Source: Pseudomonas putida (GTDB lineage Bacteria > Pseudomonadota > Gammaproteobacteria > Pseudomonadales > Pseudomonadaceae). From it: DNA of 64,000 nt. The notes beneath the pieces were generated by a model that was not told where the DNA came from, made no database searches, and worked only from the letters and a program-made list of their open reading frames with translations. A program made the position numbers and the translations under genes. Shown in pieces: positions 17,497-24,424 of the stretch (positions within the stretch are counted from its first letter, which is position 1; each line of letters starts with the position of its first letter). The stretch is taken from contig NZ_CP029693.1 in the NCBI RefSeq assembly GCF_003228315.1, forward strand, positions 186,001-250,000, written 5' to 3'.

Positions 17497-18873
17497 ATGT
17501 CGGTCCCTCTGCGTGCCGTTCAACTCAACGAAGCAAACGCATTCCTTAAGAAACATCCTGAGGTTTTGTACGTCGACCTTCTGATTGCGGATATGAACGG
17601 TGTGGTGCGCGGCAAGCGCATCGAGCGCACCAGTCTTCATAAGGTTTACGAGAAAGGCATCAACCTGCCGGCGTCCCTGTTTGCACTGGACATCAATGGC
17701 TCGACGGTGGAAAGCACCGGCCTTGGCCTGGACATCGGCGACGCCGACCGGATCTGCTACCCGATTCCCGGCACCCTGAGCATCGAGCCATGGCAGAAGC
17801 GCCCGACCGCGCAACTGCTGATGACCATGCACGAACTGGAAGGCGAGCCGTTCTTCGCTGACCCGCGTGAAGTACTGGCCAATATCGTGCGCAAGTTCGA
17901 CGATCTGGGCCTGACCATCTGCGCCGCGTTCGAGCTGGAGTTCTACCTGATCGACCAGGACAACGTGAACGGCCGTCCGCAATCGCCACGTTCGCCAGTG
18001 TCGGGCAAGCGTCCGATGTCGACCCAGGTGTACCTGATCGACGACCTGGACGAGTACGTCGACTGCTTGCAGGACATCCTCGAAGGCGCGAAAGAGCAGG
18101 GCATCCCGGCTGACGCCATCGTCAAGGAAAGCGCCCCGGCGCAGTTCGAAGTCAACCTGCATCACGTGGCCGACCCTATAAAGGCTTGCGACTACGCGGT
18201 CCTGCTCAAGCGTCTGGTGAAAAACATCGCCTACGACCACGAGATGGACACCACCTTCATGGCCAAGCCGTACCCTGGCCAGGCGGGTAACGGTCTGCAC
18301 GTGCACATTTCGATTCTGGACAAGGAAGGCAACAACATCTTTGCCAGCGAGGATCCCGAGCAGAACGCCGCGCTGCGTCACGCGATCGGCGGTGTGCTGG
18401 AGACCCTGCCGGCGCAGATGGCCTTCCTGTGCCCGAACGTCAACTCCTACCGTCGTTTCGGTGCGCAGTTCTACGTGCCGAACTCGCCGAGCTGGGGCAT
18501 CGACAACCGTACCGTGGCCGTTCGCGTGCCGACCGGTTCGCCGGACGCCGTGCGCATCGAACACCGTGTCGCCGGTGCCGACGCCAACCCGTACCTGCTG
18601 ATGGCCTCGGTGCTGGCCGGTATCCACCACGGCCTGACGAACAAGATCGAGCCGCCTGCCCCGGTGGAAGGCAACAGCTACGAGCAGAACGAGCAGAGCC
18701 TGCCGAACAACCTGCGCGATGCATTGCGCGTGCTGGACGACAGCGAGGTCATGGCCAAGTACATCGACCCGATGTACATCGACGTGTTCGTGGCGTGCAA
18801 GGAAAGCGAGCTGGCCGAGTTTGAAAACTCCATCTCGGACCTTGAGTACAACTGGTACTTGCATACCGTTTGA
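17497..18873 (+). CDS. puuA: Gamma-glutamylputrescine synthetase (glutamine synthetase family)
   Basis: A 458-residue ATP-dependent ligase of the glutamine synthetase superfamily. The beta-grasp N-domain carries VDLLIADMNGVVRGKRI; the catalytic domain has FELEFYLID, AQFEVNLHH, and GNGLHVHISI, and near the C-terminus PNSYRRF-like PNVNSYRRFG. It lacks the classic adenylylation-loop Tyr context of GlnA. In this locus, with puuD, puuC and puuB around it, the substrate is most likely putrescine or another polyamine (SpuB/SpuI in P. aeruginosa). Start ATG at 17497; the Shine-Dalgarno is weak (AAAATAGGTG). Confidence 0.9.
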   Translation: MSVPLRAVQLNEANAFLKKHPEVLYVDLLIADMNGVVRGKRIERTSLHKVYEKGINLPASLFALDINGSTVESTGLGLDIGDADRICYPIPGTLSIEPWQKRPTAQLLMTMHELEGEPFFADPREVLANIVRKFDDLGLTICAAFELEFYLIDQDNVNGRPQSPRSPVSGKRPMSTQVYLIDDLDEYVDCLQDILEGAKEQGIPADAIVKESAPAQFEVNLHHVADPIKACDYAVLLKRLVKNIAYDHEMDTTFMAKPYPGQAGNGLHVHISILDKEGNNIFASEDPEQNAALRHAIGGVLETLPAQMAFLCPNVNSYRRFGAQFYVPNSPSWGIDNRTVAVRVPTGSPDAVRIEHRVAGADANPYLLMASVLAGIHHGLTNKIEPPAPVEGNSYEQNEQSLPNNLRDALRVLDDSEVMAKYIDPMYIDVFVACKESELAEFENSISDLEYNWYLHTV

Positions 18874-18918
18874 TGGATTGAGTGGTGTACGCATTCCCTG
18901 CTTACACCACTCATCAAC

Positions 18919-19011
18919 TGTGGGAGCAAAGCTTGCTCGCGATGGCGGCGGATCAATCAACATTGATGTTGCCTGGCACACCGCTATCGCGAGCAAGCTT
19001 TGCTCCCACAG
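18919..19011. repeat. REPIN between puuA and puuC
   Basis: Arms GTGGGAGCAAAGCTTGCTCG and CGAGCAAGCTTTGCTCCCAC, a different core (GCAAAGCTTGC) from the main REP family, around a short spacer. It fills most of the gap between two genes of the catabolic series. Confidence 0.92.
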
Positions 19012-19050
19012 GTCTTGCGATCACTTATTCCCCTGCGTCGAGTCACAACC

Positions 19051-20541
19051 ATGACAATCACCCGCAGCGACTGGGAACAACGCTTCCAGTCCCTCAACAT
19101 CGAAAGCCGTGCCTTCATCGACGGTCAATATTGCGCGGCTGCCAGCGGTGCCACGTTTGAATGCGTGAGCCCCGTGGACGGTCGCTTCCTGGCCAATGTC
19201 GCCAGCACCGACGAAGCCGATGCCAATGCCGCGGTCGCGGTGGCTCGTCGCACATTCGAATCCGGCGTCTGGGCCAAACTCGCCCCGACCGAACGCAAGC
19301 GCATCCTGATTCGTTTCGCCGACCTGATCCTGGCCAACCGCGAAGAACTGGCGCTGCTGGAAACCCTGGACATGGGTAAACCCATCAGCGATTCGATGAA
19401 CGTCGACATCCCGGCGACCGCCAACGCAATCCGCTGGACCGCCGAAGCCATCGACAAGATCTACGACGAAGTGGCCGCCACGCCTCACGATCAACTCGGC
19501 CTGGTGACCCGCGAAGCAGTCGGCGTGGTCGCGGCCATCGTGCCGTGGAACTTCCCGCTGATCATGGCCAGCTGGAAATTCGCCCCGGCGCTGGCGGCGG
19601 GCAACTCGTTCATCCTCAAGCCTTCGGAAAAGTCGCCACTGACGGCGATTCGCATCGCGCAACTGGCGCTGGATGCCGGCATTCCGAAAGGCGTGTTCAA
19701 CGTGCTGCCAGGCTTCGGTCATACCGTAGGCAAGGCGCTGGCGTTGCACATGGACGTCGACGTGCTGGCCTTCACCGGCTCCACCGCGATTGCCAAGCAG
19801 CTGATGATCTACGCAGGGCAAAGCAACATGAAACGCGTCTGGGCTGAAGCCGGTGGCAAAAGCGCGAACGTGGTGTTCGCCGATGCACCGGATCTGCGCG
19901 CCGCAGCGCAGGCCGCAGCAGGCGCCATTGCCTTCAACCAGGGCGAAGTCTGCACCGCCGGTTCGCGCCTGCTGATCGAGCGTTCGGTTCACGAGCAGTT
20001 CATGCCGCTGTTGGTCGAAGCGCTGCAAGCGTGGAAACCGGGGCACGCGCTCGATCCTGCAACCACCGTGGGCGCGGTCGTCGACCAGCGTCAACTGGAC
20101 AACGTGCTGCGCTACATCGGCATCGGCAAGGAGCAGGGCGCTCAACTGATCGCCGGCGGCAGCCGCACCCTTGAAGAGACCGGTGGCCAGTACGTCGAGC
20201 CAACGATTTTCGACGGTGTGACCAACGCCATGACCATCGCCCAGGAAGAGATTTTCGGCCCGGTGCTGTCGGTCATCAGCTTCGACACCGCCGAAGAAGC
20301 CCTGGCGATCGCCAACGACAGCATCTACGGCCTGGCCGCAGGCGTCTGGACCAGCAACCTGAGCAAGGCCCACACCTTCGCCCGTGGCCTGCGCGCCGGC
20401 AGCGTGTGGGTCAACCAGTACGACGGCGGCGACATGACCGCACCGTTCGGTGGCTTCAAGCAATCGGGTAATGGCCGCGACAAGTCGCTGCACGCGTTCG
20501 ACAAGTACACCGAGCTGAAAGCGACCTGGATCAAGCTCTAA
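19051..20541 (+). CDS. puuC: Aldehyde dehydrogenase, gamma-glutamyl-aminobutyraldehyde type (PuuC/KauB)
   Basis: A 496-residue NAD(P)-dependent aldehyde dehydrogenase. Cofactor and catalytic signatures: PWNFPLIMASWKFAPALAAG, VLAFTGSTAIAKQLM, the general-base Glu in AEAGGKSANVVF, and the nucleophile Cys in NQGEVCTAGSRL. C-terminal GGFKQSGNGRDKSLHAFDKY is typical of the PuuC/KauB class, which oxidises gamma-glutamyl-gamma-aminobutyraldehyde and related omega-aminoaldehydes. Start at 19051 fits the family N-terminus; the frame open from 19000 is REP-derived. Followed 52 bases later by puuB. Confidence 0.9.
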   Translation: MTITRSDWEQRFQSLNIESRAFIDGQYCAAASGATFECVSPVDGRFLANVASTDEADANAAVAVARRTFESGVWAKLAPTERKRILIRFADLILANREELALLETLDMGKPISDSMNVDIPATANAIRWTAEAIDKIYDEVAATPHDQLGLVTREAVGVVAAIVPWNFPLIMASWKFAPALAAGNSFILKPSEKSPLTAIRIAQLALDAGIPKGVFNVLPGFGHTVGKALALHMDVDVLAFTGSTAIAKQLMIYAGQSNMKRVWAEAGGKSANVVFADAPDLRAAAQAAAGAIAFNQGEVCTAGSRLLIERSVHEQFMPLLVEALQAWKPGHALDPATTVGAVVDQRQLDNVLRYIGIGKEQGAQLIAGGSRTLEETGGQYVEPTIFDGVTNAMTIAQEEIFGPVLSVISFDTAEEALAIANDSIYGLAAGVWTSNLSKAHTFARGLRAGSVWVNQYDGGDMTAPFGGFKQSGNGRDKSLHAFDKYTELKATWIKL

Positions 20542-20557
20542 TAACAACAAAAACGGC

Positions 20558-20580
20558 GGCCGCCGGTTGTGCTGGCGGCC
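20558..20580 (+). other. Hairpin directly before the puuB ribosome binding site
   Basis: Perfect 7-bp stem GGCCGCC / GGCGGCC with a 9-base loop, ending 3 bases before the GGAG of puuB (20584-20587). There is no T-run. It may be a leaky terminator or an RNA structure that sets puuB translation. Confidence 0.5.
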
Positions 20581-20593
20581 ATCGGAGAATCTT

Positions 20594-21871
20594 ATGAAAC
20601 ATGTAAACAGCTACTACGCAGCCACCCGTAACTTCACCGGCGATTTCCCGGTACTCGAAGAGCTGGTGGAATGCGACGTCTGCGTGATCGGTGCCGGTTA
20701 TACCGGTCTGTCCTCGGCACTGTTCCTCGCTGAAGCCGGCTACAGCGTCACTGTGCTCGAAGCGGCCAAGGTCGGCTTCGGTGCCAGCGGTCGCAACGGC
20801 GGTCAATTGGTCAACTCCTATAGCCGCGACGTAGATGTCATCGAGTCGCGTTATGGCGACAAGACCGCTGAAGTGCTCGGCAGCATGATTTTCGAAGGCG
20901 CCGAGATCATTCGTCAGCGCATACAGCACTACGACATCCAGTGTGACTACCGTCCGGGCGGCATCTTCGCGGCACTGAACAAGAAGCAGTTCAAGGGCCT
21001 GGCCGAGCAGAAGAAAACCTGGGAACGCTACGGCAACAAGAACCTGACCCTGCTCAGTGAGTCGGACATCAAGCGCGAAGTGGGTTGCGACAACTATGTT
21101 GGCGGCTTGCTGGACATGCAGGGCGGGCACATTCACCCGCTGAACCTGGCGCTGGGCGAAGCCTCGGCGATCATCGGCCTGGGCGGGAAGATCTTCGAGC
21201 AATCGGCGGCGGTGGAAATCACCTACGGCGAGCCGAATGTCGTGCGCACCGCCAAGGGCGTGGTGCGGGCCAAGTACCTGCTGATTGCCGGTAACGCCTA
21301 CCTGCCGCAGGGCCTGGACAATCGCGTGACCAGCAAGAGCATGCCTTGCGGCTCGCAGATCGTCGTCACCGAGCCGTTGACGGAGAAACAGGCCAAGAGC
21401 CTGATCACCAACAACTACTGCGTCGAAGACTGCAACTACCTGCTCGATTACTTCCGCCTGACCGCCGACAACCGCTTGCTCTACGGTGGTGGCGTGGTCT
21501 ACGGGGCTCGTGAGCCGAACGACATCGAGCAACTGATCCGTCCGAAAATCCTCAAGACCTTCCCGCAATTGAAGGACGTGAAGATCGACTACAGTTGGAC
21601 CGGCAACTTCCTGCTGACCATGTCGCGCATGCCGCAATTCGGCCGTATCGAGAAGAACGCCTACTACATGCAGGGCTACAGCGGCCACGGCGTCACCTGC
21701 TCGCACCTGGCTGGCAAACTGATCTCGGAAGTGATCCGTGGCGACGCCGAACGCTTCGACGCGTTTGCCTCCTTGCCACACATGCCGATGATCGGCGGAC
21801 GCACGTTCTCCGCGCCGCTCACCGCCATGGGCGCGGTTTACTACTCGCTGCGCGATCGGTTCGGGATCTAA
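20594..21871 (+). CDS. puuB: Gamma-glutamylputrescine oxidoreductase (FAD-dependent, PuuB/PauB type)
   Basis: A 425-residue DAO-family flavoenzyme. The Rossmann FAD fingerprint is DVCVIGAGYTGLSSALFLAE with the acidic end in VTVLEA, and the second conserved block is FGASGRNGGQLVNSYSRD. C-terminal MQGYSGHGVTCSHLAGKLI closes the flavin site. PuuB oxidises gamma-glutamylputrescine to the aldehyde taken by PuuC. Pseudomonas genomes carry several PauB paralogues with different polyamine preference, so the exact substrate is open. ATG at 20594 with GGAG upstream. An intrinsic terminator follows at once. Confidence 0.9.
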   Translation: MKHVNSYYAATRNFTGDFPVLEELVECDVCVIGAGYTGLSSALFLAEAGYSVTVLEAAKVGFGASGRNGGQLVNSYSRDVDVIESRYGDKTAEVLGSMIFEGAEIIRQRIQHYDIQCDYRPGGIFAALNKKQFKGLAEQKKTWERYGNKNLTLLSESDIKREVGCDNYVGGLLDMQGGHIHPLNLALGEASAIIGLGGKIFEQSAAVEITYGEPNVVRTAKGVVRAKYLLIAGNAYLPQGLDNRVTSKSMPCGSQIVVTEPLTEKQAKSLITNNYCVEDCNYLLDYFRLTADNRLLYGGGVVYGAREPNDIEQLIRPKILKTFPQLKDVKIDYSWTGNFLLTMSRMPQFGRIEKNAYYMQGYSGHGVTCSHLAGKLISEVIRGDAERFDAFASLPHMPMIGGRTFSAPLTAMGAVYYSLRDRFGI

Positions 21872-22296
21872 GCGTTACCTCGCCGGCGGTGGCCCCAAAG
21901 GGTATCGCCGGCTTTTTAATTGCCAAAAATACCGCAATCCCTTGTAGGAGCGAGCCTGCTCGCGATGGCGGCATATCAGCCAAAATCAATGTCGCCTGAC
22001 ACACCGTCATCGCGAGCAGGCTCGCTCCCACAGTTGATGCAATATCAGAACTGATGGGTCTTTTTTTCAGCCGTTTATCGAACCTGCTTTGCAACAACGA
22101 CAAACGTGATTTAATAGCCGCCTTTCACGTTTCCGGGACCGGAAAACGGCGTTATCCGCGCCTGCTCTCCACCCTTCCATTATCACTGTAGGAGCGAGCA
22201 TGCTCGCGATAGCGTAGGTTCAGCCAACATCCATGTTGAAGGTCAGATCCACATCGCAATCAAGCTCATTCCTACGGGTTGGCATATAAGGCTGTC
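21872..22296. other. Intergenic region with two REP units before puuR
   Basis: After the puuB terminator it holds a standard REPIN at 21942-22033 and a second unit at 22186-22277 whose left arm is intact (CTGTAGGAGCGAGCATGCTC) but whose right arm is decayed (ATCGCAATCAAGCTCATTCC). The second unit ends 20 bases before the puuR start, so it lies in the puuR promoter or leader. No gene. Confidence 0.8.
21882..21917 (+). terminator. Rho-independent terminator after puuB
   Basis: Stem GCCGGCG (21882-21888) / CGCCGGC (21906-21912) followed by TTTTT, 10 bases past the puuB stop. Ends the catabolic transcript. Confidence 0.85.
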
Positions 22297-22845
22297 ATGG
22301 ATACGGGCTCACGACTCAAATTAGTACGCGAAAGCTACAAACTGTCCCAGCGCGAGCTGGCCCGACGTAGCGGCGTCACCAATGCCACCATCTCGCTGAT
22401 CGAGCAGAACCGCGTCAGCCCCTCGGTCAGTTCCCTGAAAAAGCTGCTCGAAGGCATCCCCATGTCCCTGGCGGACTTCTTCACCTTCGACCAGCCGCCG
22501 CGCGAACACCAATACGTCTTCCGCGCCAACGAACAACCGGACCTGGGTCGCCACGGCCTGCGCCTGCTGTTGATCGGCGCCTCCATCCCGAGCCGCCAGA
22601 TGCGCCTGCTGCGCGAGCAATACGCGCCCGGCGCCAGCTCCGGTGAAGAGCCGATCGTGCACGCCGAAGGCGAGGAGTGCGGGTTGGTCACGCGGGGTAC
22701 GGTTGAGCTCACCGTGGATGGTCAGGTCAGCATCCTGGGGGCAGGGGACGGCTACTACTTCCCGACTACCTTGCCGCACCGCTTCCGCAATGTCGGCCAG
22801 GATGAGGCGGAGATCATCAGCGCCAACACGCCGGCGAACTTCTGA
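22297..22845 (+). CDS. puuR: XRE/cupin transcriptional regulator of polyamine catabolism (PuuR/PauR type)
   Basis: A 182-residue two-domain regulator. The HTH_3 domain (residues 4-60) reads LKLVRESYKLSQRELARRSG and TNATISLIEQNRVSPSVSSL; the cupin domain (about 105-178) ends GDGYYFPTTLPHRFRNVG. This layout and position next to puuA-C-B match PuuR/PauR, which repress polyamine genes and are released by putrescine or cadaverine. Start at 22297 (MDTGSRLK) preferred over 22279. A decayed REP lies immediately 5' and a strong terminator immediately 3'. Confidence 0.88.
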   Translation: MDTGSRLKLVRESYKLSQRELARRSGVTNATISLIEQNRVSPSVSSLKKLLEGIPMSLADFFTFDQPPREHQYVFRANEQPDLGRHGLRLLLIGASIPSRQMRLLREQYAPGASSGEEPIVHAEGEECGLVTRGTVELTVDGQVSILGAGDGYYFPTTLPHRFRNVGQDEAEIISANTPANF

Positions 22846-22888
22846 TACTGCGACAGGCAGAAATCGCATTTGCCGTGGTTGATAAAAG

Positions 22889-22919
22889 AACCGATGCCCA
22901 TAAAGCATCGGTTTTTTTT
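22889..22919 (+). terminator. Rho-independent terminator after puuR
   Basis: Stem AACCGATGC / GCATCGGTT with a 7-base loop and eight T in a row. Confidence 0.92.
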
Positions 22920-22974
22920 GCTCAATTTCCGTAGTCGGACCTGTTTAAGCGGAAGGGAAGCGTTATCAGTTGCG

Positions 22975-23107
22975 CAGGCATTGGCCTGGGATCCTGAGAT
23001 CCTGACGTCTCGATGTGTGAAGAGGGTCAGCTTTTTGGGGTTATATCTGCGGGGTCAGGTGGAACTCACGTCATCCGCAACGTCTAAAATTCACAGGCAT
23101 TGGCCTG
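22975..23107. promoter_or_regulatory. Two identical 14-bp palindromes upstream of the CigR-like gene
   Basis: CAGGCATTGGCCTG (arms CAGGC/GCCTG) occurs at 22975-22988 and exactly again at 23094-23107, 119 bases apart centre to centre. The second copy ends 17 bases before the ATG at 23125, next to the Shine-Dalgarno. They could be paired operator sites or an RNA structure. Confidence 0.5.
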
Positions 23108-23124
23108 ACTTGAAGGAACGACTC

Positions 23125-23586
23125 ATGCGCAGATCCCGCTCATTGATCGCCGCTGTTGTTTGCCTTGCGTTGGTTACCGGCCCGGTGACCGCATGGGCCG
23201 ATCCCGGTAATGGAAAGGGCCAGGGAAACGGCAAGGGCAATCCGCATACTGCCCAGGACTCGGGCGCCCATGGAAACAAAGGCAAGAAGTCAGAGGGAGG
23301 CGATTGGGAGTATGGCCCGAGTATCAATCGCGCCAGTGTTCTGGGAGTGGTCGGCGGCTATCGCGAATACTGGACGCCCGGCCCGGCGTTGCCACCCGGG
23401 ATTCAAAAGAACCTTGCCCGAGGCAAACCGCTACCGCCGGGGATTGCCAAAAAGCTCGATGGCCGGCTGATCGGCAGATTGCCGCATTATGACGGGTACG
23501 AATGGCAACAAGCGGGCGCCGACTTGATCCTGGTCGCGTTGGCCACCGGGCTGATTTACGAGGTGCTCAACGGGGCTTTTGATTGA
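23125..23586 (+). CDS. CigR/RcnB-like secreted protein
   Basis: A 153-residue exported protein. Signal peptide with core LIAAVVCLALVTGPVTAWA; then a low-complexity Gly/Asn/Lys segment (GNGKGQGNGKGNPH) and a conserved C-terminal half with PGIQKNLARGKPLPPGIAKK, LPHYDGYEWQQAG and a terminal hydrophobic stretch ILVALATGLIYEVL. This matches proteins annotated as anti-virulence regulator CigR family / RcnB-like. In Salmonella CigR is an inner-membrane protein reported to reduce virulence; the role here is unknown. ATG at 23125 with AAGGAA upstream. The earlier open frame from 22870 is not coding-like. Confidence 0.75.
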   Translation: MRRSRSLIAAVVCLALVTGPVTAWADPGNGKGQGNGKGNPHTAQDSGAHGNKGKKSEGGDWEYGPSINRASVLGVVGGYREYWTPGPALPPGIQKNLARGKPLPPGIAKKLDGRLIGRLPHYDGYEWQQAGADLILVALATGLIYEVLNGAFD

Positions 23587-23681
23587 CGTTTCAGGGGGAC
23601 TTTCCGTCCGTCGCGAGGGTTTGAACTGAAAGGGGGTTACCGCGTCATATAGCACGCGATATCAATCCTGTGGAAGCAATC

Positions 23682-24209
23682 ATGCTTTTAAATAACAAAA
23701 GTCTCGCCGCTGTCCTGTCCTGCGCCCTGATGCTCGCAGCCGCTCCGTTACTGCCTGCTGACCTATCCATTATCAACGCCGCACACGCCAAGGAAGGTGG
23801 TGGTGGTGGTGGTGGTGGTGGTGGTGGTCACGGCGGTGGCAACGGTGGCGGGAATGGTGGTGGTCACGGTGGCGGAAACGGCGCAGGTAACGGTGGCGGT
23901 CATGGCGCTGGTGCTGGCGGCGGTCGTAACGGGTCGGATCACGCGGGCAACACCTCCAGCAATGGCCACGGCAAGGGACTGGCCAGCGATCATGCCGGCA
24001 AGGCGACCCGCAACCACGGGGTAAGTGGCAATCACTTCGGTAGTGAGCGTAACGATGACAACGGTCACGGCGTCGCGACCTCCGGTGTCGCCCACTCCAA
24101 GGACACTCGTGGCGTCAGCAAGGCTCGGGCCATTTCGGCCACCAAGCCAGTTCACGACAGCAAAGCGCTGAGCAAGGCCGCCGTGACCGGAGCGCACAAG
24201 TCTCATTGA
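23682..24209 (+). CDS. Glycine-rich secreted protein
   Basis: A 175-residue protein with a long signal peptide (hydrophobic AAVLSCALMLAAAPLLP, likely cleavage after NAAHA), a Gly/His/Asn-rich low-complexity region at about residues 39-90 (GGGHGGGNGGGNGGG pattern) and a polar, Ala/Ser/His-rich C-terminus. The first Gly tract is 11 consecutive GGT codons. Not recognised as a named family; the same signal and low-complexity style as the preceding CigR-like protein suggests a related envelope function. ATG at 23682 is favoured over GTG 23670. Confidence 0.65.
   Translation: MLLNNKSLAAVLSCALMLAAAPLLPADLSIINAAHAKEGGGGGGGGGGGHGGGNGGGNGGGHGGGNGAGNGGGHGAGAGGGRNGSDHAGNTSSNGHGKGLASDHAGKATRNHGVSGNHFGSERNDDNGHGVATSGVAHSKDTRGVSKARAISATKPVHDSKALSKAAVTGAHKSH
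23796..23828 (+). repeat. GGT trinucleotide microsatellite (11 units)
   Basis: Eleven uninterrupted GGT codons within the Gly-rich gene. The 3-base unit means copy-number change alters tract length without breaking the frame. Confidence 0.9.
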
Positions 24210-24244
24210 GTGAATGCCTGAAGCGACAAGCCAGGGCCAAAAAA

Positions 24245-24268
24245 AACCGCAGCGATGCGGTTTTTTTT
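24245..24268 (+). terminator. Rho-independent terminator after the Gly-rich gene
   Basis: Stem AACCGCA / TGCGGTT with loop GCGA, a T-run on the right and an A-run on the left, so it could act on both strands. Confidence 0.9.
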
Positions 24269-24424
24269 CATCTGGAAATTGGCGCAAAGGCACACTCCAC
24301 GGACAGAACGCGAATGGCGCGGACACATCGCGCTGTGATTTGCGTTTTTGCGGAATTTGTCATGTTCGTCGGCGTTTCGATACAGATAGTAGGCAGCCCA
24401 ATGTGTCTTGAATGAGGCTGTCTC

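Noticed and set aside
17473..18996. 507-codon minus-strand open frame
   Set aside because: Antisense of puuA; low-complexity His/Val/Gln-rich translation and no Shine-Dalgarno.
1111..22277. Regularly repeated palindromes as a CRISPR array
   Set aside because: The repeats are scattered, in both orientations, as pairs between genes, with no constant spacer length; they are REPINs.
22870..23124. N-terminal extension of the CigR-like gene
   Set aside because: It would start inside the puuR terminator, lacks coding character and would hide the signal peptide.
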